A DNA stretch of 23,432 nucleotides from Nitrospinota bacterium. Lineage in GTDB: Bacteria; Nitrospinota; Nitrospinia; UBA9942. A program made the position numbers and the translations under genes. The stretch is taken from assembly GCA_003489165.1 (NCBI GenBank), contig DNJG01000159.1, positions 1 to 23,432 of the forward strand, given 5' to 3'. Under the pieces are notes generated by a model. The model had not been told where the DNA came from and ran no database searches. It saw only the letters and a program-made list of their open reading frames with translations. How positions within the stretch are numbered: position 1 is the stretch's first letter; each line of letters opens with the position of its first letter. Shown in pieces: positions 14,469 through 21,233 of this stretch.

Positions 14469-14786
14469 TCATTCTTTCTTCATGAATAGTCTGACTACAG
14501 GTATTCCATTTAAGATATGTTTCTCAAAAATCTCCTTTGCATCCTTTACTGTTGGAACTGTATACCATATTCCTTCAGGATAAATCACAACCGATGGTCC
14601 ATGTGAGCATGAACCGAGGCACCTTGTTTCAGTAACCCTGACCTTATTTTTTAGCCCCTTTTCGCGAACGATTCCTTTCAGGTAGTCCAGTATTTCTTCA
14701 GCCCCCTTTCTCTTACAGCATCCCTTCGGATTATCAGGTGGACGCTCATTTGTGCAACAGAAGATATGATACTTATACTTGAACAT
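14469..14786 (-). CDS. thioredoxin-like [2Fe-2S] ferredoxin
   Basis: This 105-residue protein is a Shethna/Aquifex-type [2Fe-2S] ferredoxin with a thioredoxin-like fold. Cysteines 10, 23, 56 and 60 have spacings of 13, 33 and 4, which match the Aquifex aeolicus cluster ligands as I recall them. CLGSCSHGPSVVIYPEGIWY is the typical second half. It is an electron carrier of the cytoplasm, similar to the NuoE C-terminal fold. Two further cysteines (11, 24) sit next to ligands. The lipoprotein gene follows 18 bases downstream on the same strand, separated mainly by repeat sequence; a functional link is not evident. Confidence 0.92.
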   Translation of the reverse strand: MFKYKYHIFCCTNERPPDNPKGCCKRKGAEEILDYLKGIVREKGLKNKVRVTETRCLGSCSHGPSVVIYPEGIWYTVPTVKDAKEIFEKHILNGIPVVRLFMKKE

Positions 14787-14798
14787 AATACTCCATTT

Positions 14799-14829
14799 GT
14801 TATTGCGAGGTTTAGCCTAAGCAATCTCT
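14799..14829. repeat. short palindrome of the ATTGCGAGG...AAGCAATCTC type
   Basis: ATTGC (14802-14806) pairs with GCAAT (14821-14825) and AGG (14808-14810) with CCT (14816-14818). The ends match a widely dispersed bacterial intergenic repeat that I recognise from other genomes (recollection only). It lies in the divergent gap between the ferredoxin and TPR-CHAT genes. Confidence 0.55.
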
Positions 14830-14904
14830 ATTAAATTAAAGGATGATTTTTTTATTTCAAATTGGTATATTCTATCACATCAAACAGCTTATTTGGAGGT
14901 TTAT

Positions 14905-17900
14905 ATGTTCAAAGGTTTTTCTAAGATTTTAATACTTATAATTTTACTATCTACTATTTTCTGTGCATCTGTGCCTATGCCGGGGTCTTCCACATTTTCC
15001 TTTGTATCATCGTCAAAATTAACTGAAGGGCATAATCTTTTTGTTAAGAGGGAATATGAGAAGGCTATTGTTATTTTAAATGAAGTGATTTCTGATGCAA
15101 TAAATAAGAGCAGTTTAACAGAGGCTGCCCATGCACATGGGCAACTTGGTATGCTCTATGCTGAAATGGTCTATTACAATGAGTCGGAAAAACATCACAG
15201 GGAGGCTATCGATTTGGCGGAAAAGTCGGGTTATGACCCATCCATATTTTATGCCCAGTGGGGAATTACAAGGGCGAGGATGTGGGATTATGACAATGGG
15301 GTGAAATATGCAAATAAGGCACTTGACCTTTTGGCTGGAAGATGGAAACAGCCTTCTACAAAAGACGATAGTGAAAATAGAGATGCAATTATTGATGATG
15401 TTGCAGCACATCCGGGATTTCCGCCCGATGTGGATGCAATGAAGACAGTTGCAATGGCTGAGAGCTCAATGGTTCTTTTGTATCTAATAAAGGATGATAA
15501 TAAGAATGCAGTGAAGATTGGGGAAATGGCTGTTAAGCATATACAGGGTATGGAGGGGTTAATTAAATTTGGGAGCATGATGGGAAGGGTTACAGAGGGG
15601 GAGAGGGCGGAGTTCTATAAGGGATTGACACTTTCATCTGCATCTACAAGCCAGGCATTTATAAATCTCGGTGATGCTCAAAAAGGTGATGAATATTTAA
15701 AGATTGCACAGGGTGCATTTGTTAATTCAGGCTATAAGGTAAGTGAGAAAGGGTTGACGCCTGAAGGATTTTTTTACTCATTTTTTTATAACCCGAAATA
15801 TGCTGATGAGTCAGTTCGCGTAAAAGAGGAATATATGGTTGACTCAAGATATTCAGAAGATTATAGCATGGCAGAGAAATTATATCAGGAAGGGAGGCAC
15901 GGAGAGGCAATATCATTTTATAAATCTGCCATTGAAAAGGCAAAGTCTAAAGGTGATAAAGAGGAACTGCTCTATTCTTATGACCATCTTGGCTGGCTCT
16001 TTGCCGAGCTTGGCAGATTTCCTGATTCAGAGAGGTATTTAAAAGAGGCGATTAAAATTGCAGAGGAATCTAATTTATCGCCGTCAATACCTTATGGAGA
16101 ATTGGGGACGATTAAGGGGAGGATGGGGAATTTTGAAAAGGGGCTTGAATATATCAAAAAATCTCTTGATGCAGTAATTGAGAGGAGAAAGGATAAATAC
16201 AAAGGAGAGTTTAACAGGGATAAGGTAATTGATGATGCCATTGAGCATCCGGGATTTCCGCCAAAGGTCTGGCTCTTTAAGGCAATTACAATGAGTGAGG
16301 GCGGAGAGACGAGTATATATTATCTAAAAGGAGATTACAAAAAGGCTATTGAGATAGGAGAAAAGGCTATAAAACATTTTAAAAATATGGAGTATATGGT
16401 CAGGCTTGCAGTAAAGAGGGAGAGGGAGAATTATTATCAAGGGCTTGGCTGGACGACTTTATCTATAGGTGATTCTTATCTTAATCTTGGCGAGATTGAG
16501 AAGGGTAGAAAGATTCTTGAGGATGCAAGAGTACATTTTAAAAGGGCAAGACTTCTCTTTGGAGATATGATTGCAGAGGGGCTAATTGCCTATTCTTATA
16601 TATTAGAAGGTGATTACAGGAAAGGTTCGGAGTTATCAAAAACAGTATTTAAAAAGATTGATGAAAGCGGATTTGAGGAAATTAAGTGGAAGATGAGATA
16701 TGAGTTTGCAAAAGTTTTATATAGAGAGGCAAGGGAATTGGATAAAGAAATACCATCTCTCTCTAAAATAACCGACCCGGCAGAAGGTGAGAAGGTGAAA
16801 AGGAAAATGCTTGAAAGAAATAAGCCAAAGGGTGAGGCATTAAGCTGGCTCCTCGGTGAAGAGAGCTCAAATGAACTCCTCAAATTAATGGCAATTCTTG
16901 AAAAAACCACAAACAGGGACGAGATGCTTTCATCTGTTAAATCCTTAAACAATATCTTAAAAGAGACTGCATATCAAAATTATATGGGTGCAATTGAGCA
17001 TATAGAATCAATCAGGACAAATCTTGAGACTGATATAAACAAGAGGCTCTTTCAGGCGAATAAACAAGAGGTATATAGAGATGCAATTTTGCTATCACTT
17101 GATTTATACGGACCTGCCCCTGCACTTGAAATACTTGAAAGGGCAAAGGCAAGGTCATTCTTAGATTTACTTGCAAACCGTCAGTTGATGGTAAAGGAAG
17201 AAAATTTAAGCAGGCAGGAGGCAGAATTAAAATTTAATATAGGTGAGATTCAGGCGAGGCTTTATACAGAAGAAAAGGGTGGAGATGCGGATACTATTTC
17301 ATCTTTAAAGACTGAACTTGAGACCCGACTCGGAAAATACAGAGACCTCATTATAAGTATAAGGAGAGAAAATCCTGATTTTGCCTCCCTCGTTACTGTA
17401 TCACCATTAAAATCTGATGAGATAAAGGGTTTAATACCCGAAGATACCATTTTGTTGGAATATTATTTATCCGATGACAGGCTTTTAATCTGGGCTATTG
17501 ATTCAAAGGAGGTAAGTATAGCAGTTGTGCCTCTCAAGAGGGATGAAATTGTATCAAAGGTAAGGGTTTACAGAGATATGGTTGTCCATTTTGAAGGGAA
17601 GGAGTTGAAAAGAGCATCATCTGAACTTTATGACATCCTGATAAAGCCAGTTAAACCTTATATAAAGGGTAAAAGAATCTGCATAGTCCCATTTGATGCC
17701 CTCCATTATCTGCCATTTCAGGCATTGTGGAATGGAGAAAAATATCTGATAGAGGAATATCCTCTTTTCTATTTGCCGAGTTCATCAGTCATGAAATTTA
17801 TATTTGATAAGAGGAGAGAGAAAGGTGAAAGACTAATTGCTTTTGGAAATCCTGATTTGGATAATCCTGCACTTGATTTGCCATTTGCCCAGAAAGAGGT

Positions 17901-18420
17901 TGAAAAGATTTCGACTCTTTATAAAGAACCAAATGTATTTTATAGAAAAGATGCAAATGAGGATGTAGCAAAGAGGAAGCCGGCAGGCTTTGACATAATC
18001 CACTTTGCAAGTCATGCAGAGTTCAGTGATATTGACCCGATGTATTCAAATATAAGACTTGCAATAGCTGATAATGAAGATGGCAGGTTTGAGACGGCAG
18101 AGGTGTTTTCTCTAAATATCAAACCTTATCTTGTTGTCCTAAGTGCCTGTAAGACAGGACTTGGTGCAGTAACAAGCGGTGATGAGATAATCGGCATGAA
18201 CAGGGCATGGATATATGCAGGGACTCCATCAATAGTTTCAAGTCTATGGAGTGTGAGTGATATATCAACCTCCCTCCTTATGGAGGAGTTTTATAAAAAT
18301 CTGAAAGTTAAATCTAAAGATGAGTCATTGAGGGATGCAGAGATTTCTTTAATTAAAAATAAGGACTATTCTCACCCCTTTTACTGGGCGCCATTCTATT
18401 TGACAGGGGATTTTAAATGA
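14905..18420 (+). CDS. exported TPR-CHAT domain protein (putative caspase-like protease)
   Basis: This 1171-residue protein has an N-terminal hydrophobic segment (about residues 7-20, ending in Cys20; signal peptide, possibly lipoprotein) and a long array of TPR-like helices (about 35-720). A coiled-coil-like stretch (about 765-820) is followed by a C-terminal CHAT domain (about 860-1171). CHAT is a caspase-fold domain: His1037 in HFASHAEF and Cys1082 in LSACKTG form the expected dyad, and the SGDEIIGMNRAWIYAGTPSIVSSLW block is intact, so proteolytic activity is plausible. The TPR region holds two long copies offset by 279 residues; each carries HPGFPP (169-174 and 448-453). ATG 14905 has GGAGG five bases upstream; a TTG at 14893 is rejected. 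nth overlaps the stop (ATGA). Confidence 0.88.
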   Translation: MFKGFSKILILIILLSTIFCASVPMPGSSTFSFVSSSKLTEGHNLFVKREYEKAIVILNEVISDAINKSSLTEAAHAHGQLGMLYAEMVYYNESEKHHREAIDLAEKSGYDPSIFYAQWGITRARMWDYDNGVKYANKALDLLAGRWKQPSTKDDSENRDAIIDDVAAHPGFPPDVDAMKTVAMAESSMVLLYLIKDDNKNAVKIGEMAVKHIQGMEGLIKFGSMMGRVTEGERAEFYKGLTLSSASTSQAFINLGDAQKGDEYLKIAQGAFVNSGYKVSEKGLTPEGFFYSFFYNPKYADESVRVKEEYMVDSRYSEDYSMAEKLYQEGRHGEAISFYKSAIEKAKSKGDKEELLYSYDHLGWLFAELGRFPDSERYLKEAIKIAEESNLSPSIPYGELGTIKGRMGNFEKGLEYIKKSLDAVIERRKDKYKGEFNRDKVIDDAIEHPGFPPKVWLFKAITMSEGGETSIYYLKGDYKKAIEIGEKAIKHFKNMEYMVRLAVKRERENYYQGLGWTTLSIGDSYLNLGEIEKGRKILEDARVHFKRARLLFGDMIAEGLIAYSYILEGDYRKGSELSKTVFKKIDESGFEEIKWKMRYEFAKVLYREARELDKEIPSLSKITDPAEGEKVKRKMLERNKPKGEALSWLLGEESSNELLKLMAILEKTTNRDEMLSSVKSLNNILKETAYQNYMGAIEHIESIRTNLETDINKRLFQANKQEVYRDAILLSLDLYGPAPALEILERAKARSFLDLLANRQLMVKEENLSRQEAELKFNIGEIQARLYTEEKGGDADTISSLKTELETRLGKYRDLIISIRRENPDFASLVTVSPLKSDEIKGLIPEDTILLEYYLSDDRLLIWAIDSKEVSIAVVPLKRDEIVSKVRVYRDMVVHFEGKELKRASSELYDILIKPVKPYIKGKRICIVPFDALHYLPFQALWNGEKYLIEEYPLFYLPSSSVMKFIFDKRREKGERLIAFGNPDLDNPALDLPFAQKEVEKISTLYKEPNVFYRKDANEDVAKRKPAGFDIIHFASHAEFSDIDPMYSNIRLAIADNEDGRFETAEVFSLNIKPYLVVLSACKTGLGAVTSGDEIIGMNRAWIYAGTPSIVSSLWSVSDISTSLLMEEFYKNLKVKSKDESLRDAEISLIKNKDYSHPFYWAPFYLTGDFK

Positions 18421-19097
18421 AACAGGAGAGGTCTAACATAAAAAAGATTCTTGGACTTCTGGAAAGGGAATATAAAGGGGCGAAGGTGGCACTTGATTTT
18501 GAGACACCTCTACAACTCCTCATTGCTACAATTCTGTCAGCACAATGCACAGACGAGAGGATAAATAAGGTTACAAAATCATTGTTTAAGAAATACAAGA
18601 AGGCTTTAGATTATGCAGATGCAGATTTAAATGAGTTAGAAGAAGATATTCGCCCTACAGGATTTTATAAAAACAAGGCAAAGGCATTAAAGAACTGCTG
18701 TATAAAAATTGTTGATGATTTTAATGGGAAGGTTCCTGATATATTGGAAGAACTTATTACACTCCCCGGTGTTGGAAGAAAGACTGCAAATATTGTCCTT
18801 GGGAGTGCCTATGGCAGACAGGCTGTAGCAGTTGATACCCATGTAAACAGGGTTTCAAACAGATTAGGTCTTGCTGATTCTGACGACCCTGATAAGATTG
18901 AAGAAGAACTTTGTGGAATAATCCCTGAAGATAAATGGACTGAAGCAACTCACTGGCTTATTCAACATGGAAGGAAAATCTGTAACGCCCGAAAACCCCT
19001 CTGTGTTCAGTGTATTCTAAAAAATCACTGTAAATTTTATAATACTAAAAATTTACCACAGAGGCACGGAGACACAGAGATATTAAAAACTTCTTAA
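18417..19097 (+). CDS. nth: endonuclease III (DNA glycosylase/AP lyase)
   Basis: This 226-residue protein excises oxidised pyrimidines and cuts the abasic site in base excision repair. The helix-hairpin-helix LPGVGRKTA contains catalytic Lys122, and Asp140 in VDTHVNR completes the active site. Cysteines 189, 196, 199 and 205 give the canonical C-x6-C-x2-C-x5-C [4Fe-4S] motif. The natural protein should end soon after Cys205, but residues 212-226 (including NLPQRHGDTEIL) are encoded by the left arm of a dispersed palindromic element, which also supplies the stop codon. The ATG overlaps the TGA of the TPR-CHAT gene, indicating translational coupling. Confidence 0.95.
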   Translation: MKQERSNIKKILGLLEREYKGAKVALDFETPLQLLIATILSAQCTDERINKVTKSLFKKYKKALDYADADLNELEEDIRPTGFYKNKAKALKNCCIKIVDDFNGKVPDILEELITLPGVGRKTANIVLGSAYGRQAVAVDTHVNRVSNRLGLADSDDPDKIEEELCGIIPEDKWTEATHWLIQHGRKICNARKPLCVQCILKNHCKFYNTKNLPQRHGDTEILKTS

Positions 19098-19155
19098 AAT
19101 ATTTATATTCCTCTCAGTGCCTCAGTGTCTCAGTGGTTTAATCAAGTCTTTGTTT
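19051..19155. repeat. dispersed palindromic element, CACAGAG type, copy 3
   Basis: The left arm has the same CACAGAGG, CACGGAGA, CACAGAGA units as copy 1, and the loop is nearly the same. The right arm ends GTGGTTTAATC and is followed by TCAAGTCTTTGTTT (19142-19155). It lies between the convergent nth and dnaJ genes, overlaps the end of nth and reaches the dnaJ stop. It could serve as a two-way terminator. Confidence 0.92.
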
Positions 19156-20272
19156 ATCCGAAAAGATTCTTTGCCTTTTCAAAAAAACTCTTACCCATCG
19201 GGTTTACATCCTCACCGCTTATTCGTGCAAATTCCTCCAACAACTCCCTCTGTCTTGTGTTGAGTTTTGAAGGTGTTTCAACAATGATTTTCACAAGCTC
19301 ATCGCCAATATTAAATCCGTGAATATCTGGCATTCCCTTTCCTTTAAGGCGGAATATTTGATTGGTCTGAGTCCCGGCATGTATCTTTATCTTTGCCTTG
19401 CCTGTGAGTGTAGGCACTTCAATATCAGCACCGAGGGCTGCCTGTGTAAAGCTGATTGGTATTTCACAAATGACATTATTCCCCTCTCTTTTAAAAATAG
19501 AATGTTCCCTGACAGAGATTACAACAAACAAGTCCCCTGATTGTCCGCCCCTCCCTCCCGATTCACCTTCATTGCTCAATTTAAGTCTTGTCCCGTTTTC
19601 TACTCCCGGCGGTATTTTGACAGTTAATGTCCTCTCCTTCTTTATCCTTCCCACCCCGTTACATGCAGGGCAGAGGTCCTTTATAATTCTCCCCTCGCCT
19701 TTACAGTGGCCGCACGGTTTGCTTATGTTGAAAAAACCCTGCTGAAATTTCACATGGCCGCTCCCGCCGCAGGTCGGACAACGACTTTCAGCCGTTCCAT
19801 TTTTAGCCCCGCTACCGTGACATGCTGTGCAACTCTCCATCCTTGGGACTCTTATTTTTGTTTCTACACCGACTGCCGCCTCTTCAAAGGATATTTCAAG
19901 GTTATATCTTAAATCTGCCCCCCTCTGCGGCCTTGTTCTCTGCCGTGATGTAGTTCCGCCAAAGAAATCACTGAATATATCTTCAAAGACATCTCCAAAG
20001 CCGGTAGTTTCAAATCCAAAGCCTGCCTCTCTGAATCCCTCAAATTTTTCTCCTGCATGACCGAACCTGTCATAGTTTGTCCTCTTTTCGGGGTCTCTTA
20101 AGACCTCATAAGCCTCCGTTGCCTCTTTGAACTTTTCCTCTGACCTCTTATCCCCGTCAGGATTTTTATCAGGGTGATATTGTAGTGCCAGTTTGCGGTA
20201 AGCCTTCTTTATCTCAATATCACTGGCGTTTCTGTGGACGCCTAGCACATCGTAGTAATCTCTCTTTGCCAT
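19154..20272 (-). CDS. dnaJ: chaperone DnaJ
   Basis: This 372-residue class I J-protein stimulates the ATPase of DnaK and delivers unfolded clients. The J domain (about residues 1-70) has HPD in LQYHPDKNPDG. A Gly/Phe-rich linker follows, then four CxxCxGxG zinc-binding repeats (CTACHGSG, CPTCGGSG, CGHCKGEG, CPACNGVG) and the C-terminal substrate-binding domain. The start is ATG 20270-20272 (MAKRDYYDVLG), with AAAGG upstream; longer frames to 20311 run into a repeat and are rejected. grpE lies upstream on the same strand, separated by 135 bases that are almost entirely a palindromic element. dnaK, often found between them, is absent. Confidence 0.96.
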   Translation of the reverse strand: MAKRDYYDVLGVHRNASDIEIKKAYRKLALQYHPDKNPDGDKRSEEKFKEATEAYEVLRDPEKRTNYDRFGHAGEKFEGFREAGFGFETTGFGDVFEDIFSDFFGGTTSRQRTRPQRGADLRYNLEISFEEAAVGVETKIRVPRMESCTACHGSGAKNGTAESRCPTCGGSGHVKFQQGFFNISKPCGHCKGEGRIIKDLCPACNGVGRIKKERTLTVKIPPGVENGTRLKLSNEGESGGRGGQSGDLFVVISVREHSIFKREGNNVICEIPISFTQAALGADIEVPTLTGKAKIKIHAGTQTNQIFRLKGKGMPDIHGFNIGDELVKIIVETPSKLNTRQRELLEEFARISGEDVNPMGKSFFEKAKNLFG

Positions 20273-20285
20273 AAATAAAACCTTT

Positions 20286-20419
20286 GGAACACGAATTACA
20301 CAAATATGCAAATATCACGAATAAAAAATGTTAATTAAGATTGAATCTGAGATTTAGGTTTTCTTAGTCTTGACCTTAACCTAATTCGTGTAATTCGTCA
20401 ATTTGTGTTATTCGTGTTT
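20286..20419. repeat. palindromic element, ACGAAT type, copy 1 (between grpE and dnaJ)
   Basis: The left arm (20286-20324) is made of ACACGAATT, ACACAAAT and related 8-9-mers ending CACGAATAAA. The right arm (about 20381-20419) is the complement, with CTAATTCGTG, TAATTCGTC and TTATTCGTG units. The inner end of the right arm supplies the last codons and TAA of grpE on the minus strand. It closely resembles copy 2 at 21075-21204. Confidence 0.9.
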
Positions 20420-20986
20420 AATTTCCCTGTTTTTTGCCACTCCTACCTTTGAAGGTCTGATGACCCTCTCGTGAAGTGAATACCCCTTTTCATATTCTTC
20501 AACAACTGTATTATCTTTCTCTTCGTGTTCTGTTATAAGCTTAATTGCCTCATGTTTTGAAGGGTCAAATGTTTCTCCGACACTTGCTATCTCCTTTAAT
20601 CCTGCATTCTTTAATGTGTTTTTGAACTGTTTTATTGTCATCTCAATCCCTTTGACGAGTGGTGCTACCTCTCCTGTCTCATTTGCGGAATTCATTGCCC
20701 TCTCAAGATTGTCCATAACAGGCAGTAGTTCCTTTATCAATCCCTCACTTGCAAATTTTTCAAAATCATTCCTCTCCTTTTTTGCCCTCTTCTGGTAATT
20801 ATCAAAATCAGCACTTACCCTCAAGAGCCTGTCAAGTGCCTCTTTCGCCTCATTCTCCTTTTCCTGCAATTGGTTTTTTAATTTATCAATTTCATCGGGA
20901 TATACTGTCTCTTTCTCAGTTTTTATTTCTTTTGCAGGAATATCCTGAGGATTCTTTTCTTCAGTTTTATTTATTTCTTTACCCAT
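20408..20986 (-). CDS. grpE: nucleotide exchange factor GrpE
   Basis: This 192-residue cochaperone releases ADP from DnaK. It has an acidic, disordered N-terminus (1-30), a long coiled coil (about 30-85, with LLRVSADFDNYQKR), the central PVMDNLERA helix and the C-terminal beta domain (FDPSKHEAI, then GYSLHERVIRPSKVGVAK). The final IKHE and its stop lie inside a palindromic repeat. The leader has GGAGG (minus strand, 20999-21003) at a long 12-base spacing and a good promoter at 21014-21042. No CIRCE operator (TTAGCACTC inverted repeat) is visible, so HrcA control is not indicated. Confidence 0.95.
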   Translation of the reverse strand: MGKEINKTEEKNPQDIPAKEIKTEKETVYPDEIDKLKNQLQEKENEAKEALDRLLRVSADFDNYQKRAKKERNDFEKFASEGLIKELLPVMDNLERAMNSANETGEVAPLVKGIEMTIKQFKNTLKNAGLKEIASVGETFDPSKHEAIKLITEHEEKDNTVVEEYEKGYSLHERVIRPSKVGVAKNREIKHE

Positions 20987-21013
20987 GAGTAATTAAAGCC
21001 TCCTTTTATTTAT

Positions 21014-21042
21014 AACCTATCAATTGAGAAATATGTTGTCAA
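21014..21042 (-). promoter_or_regulatory. sigma-70-type promoter for grpE-dnaJ
   Basis: On the minus strand a perfect TTGACA (21037-21042) is followed after 17 bases by TAGGTT (21014-21019), which keeps the TAnnnT core of a -10 box. It lies 28 bases before the grpE start codon. No sigma-32-like CTTGAAA/CCCAT pair was seen. Confidence 0.6.
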
Positions 21043-21074
21043 GACTTGTTAATGTAAGAAAATTATAAAATTCT

Positions 21075-21204
21075 GGAACACGAATTTCACGAATATACGA
21101 ATGGCACGAATAAAAACTAAAATTGAAAGTTAAAATATTTTCTGTAATTAGTAGTTATTCGTGTAATTTGTCCCATTTGTGTTATTCGTGTTCAAGTCTT
21201 TGTT
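21075..21204. repeat. palindromic element, ACGAAT type, copy 2
   Basis: The left arm has ACGAAT starting at 21080, 21089, 21097 and 21106 (spacings 9, 8, 9). The right arm (about 21155-21192) has the complementary ATTCGTG units. The tail TCAAGTCTTTGTT (21192-21204) is identical to the tail after the unrelated CACAGAG-type copy 3. It sits between the grpE promoter and the divergent GlcF-like gene. Confidence 0.9.
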
Positions 21205-21233
21205 CTCTTCTTGAAAAGGTGTAGAATAAAAAC

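Noticed and set aside
14905..18420. Craspase-type or other CRISPR-linked defence caspase
   Set aside because: The CHAT domain is real, but no type III-E effector, gasdermin or other defence gene lies nearby; the neighbour is nth.
20987..21074. CIRCE or sigma-32 heat-shock control of grpE-dnaJ
   Set aside because: No TTAGCACTC inverted repeat and no CTTGAAA/CCCAT pair were found; a sigma-70-like promoter explains the region.
4918..21204. Could the tandem 7-9-mers be CRISPR repeats?
   Set aside because: Units are too short, abut directly, occur in two-armed palindromes and have no unique spacers or cas genes nearby.
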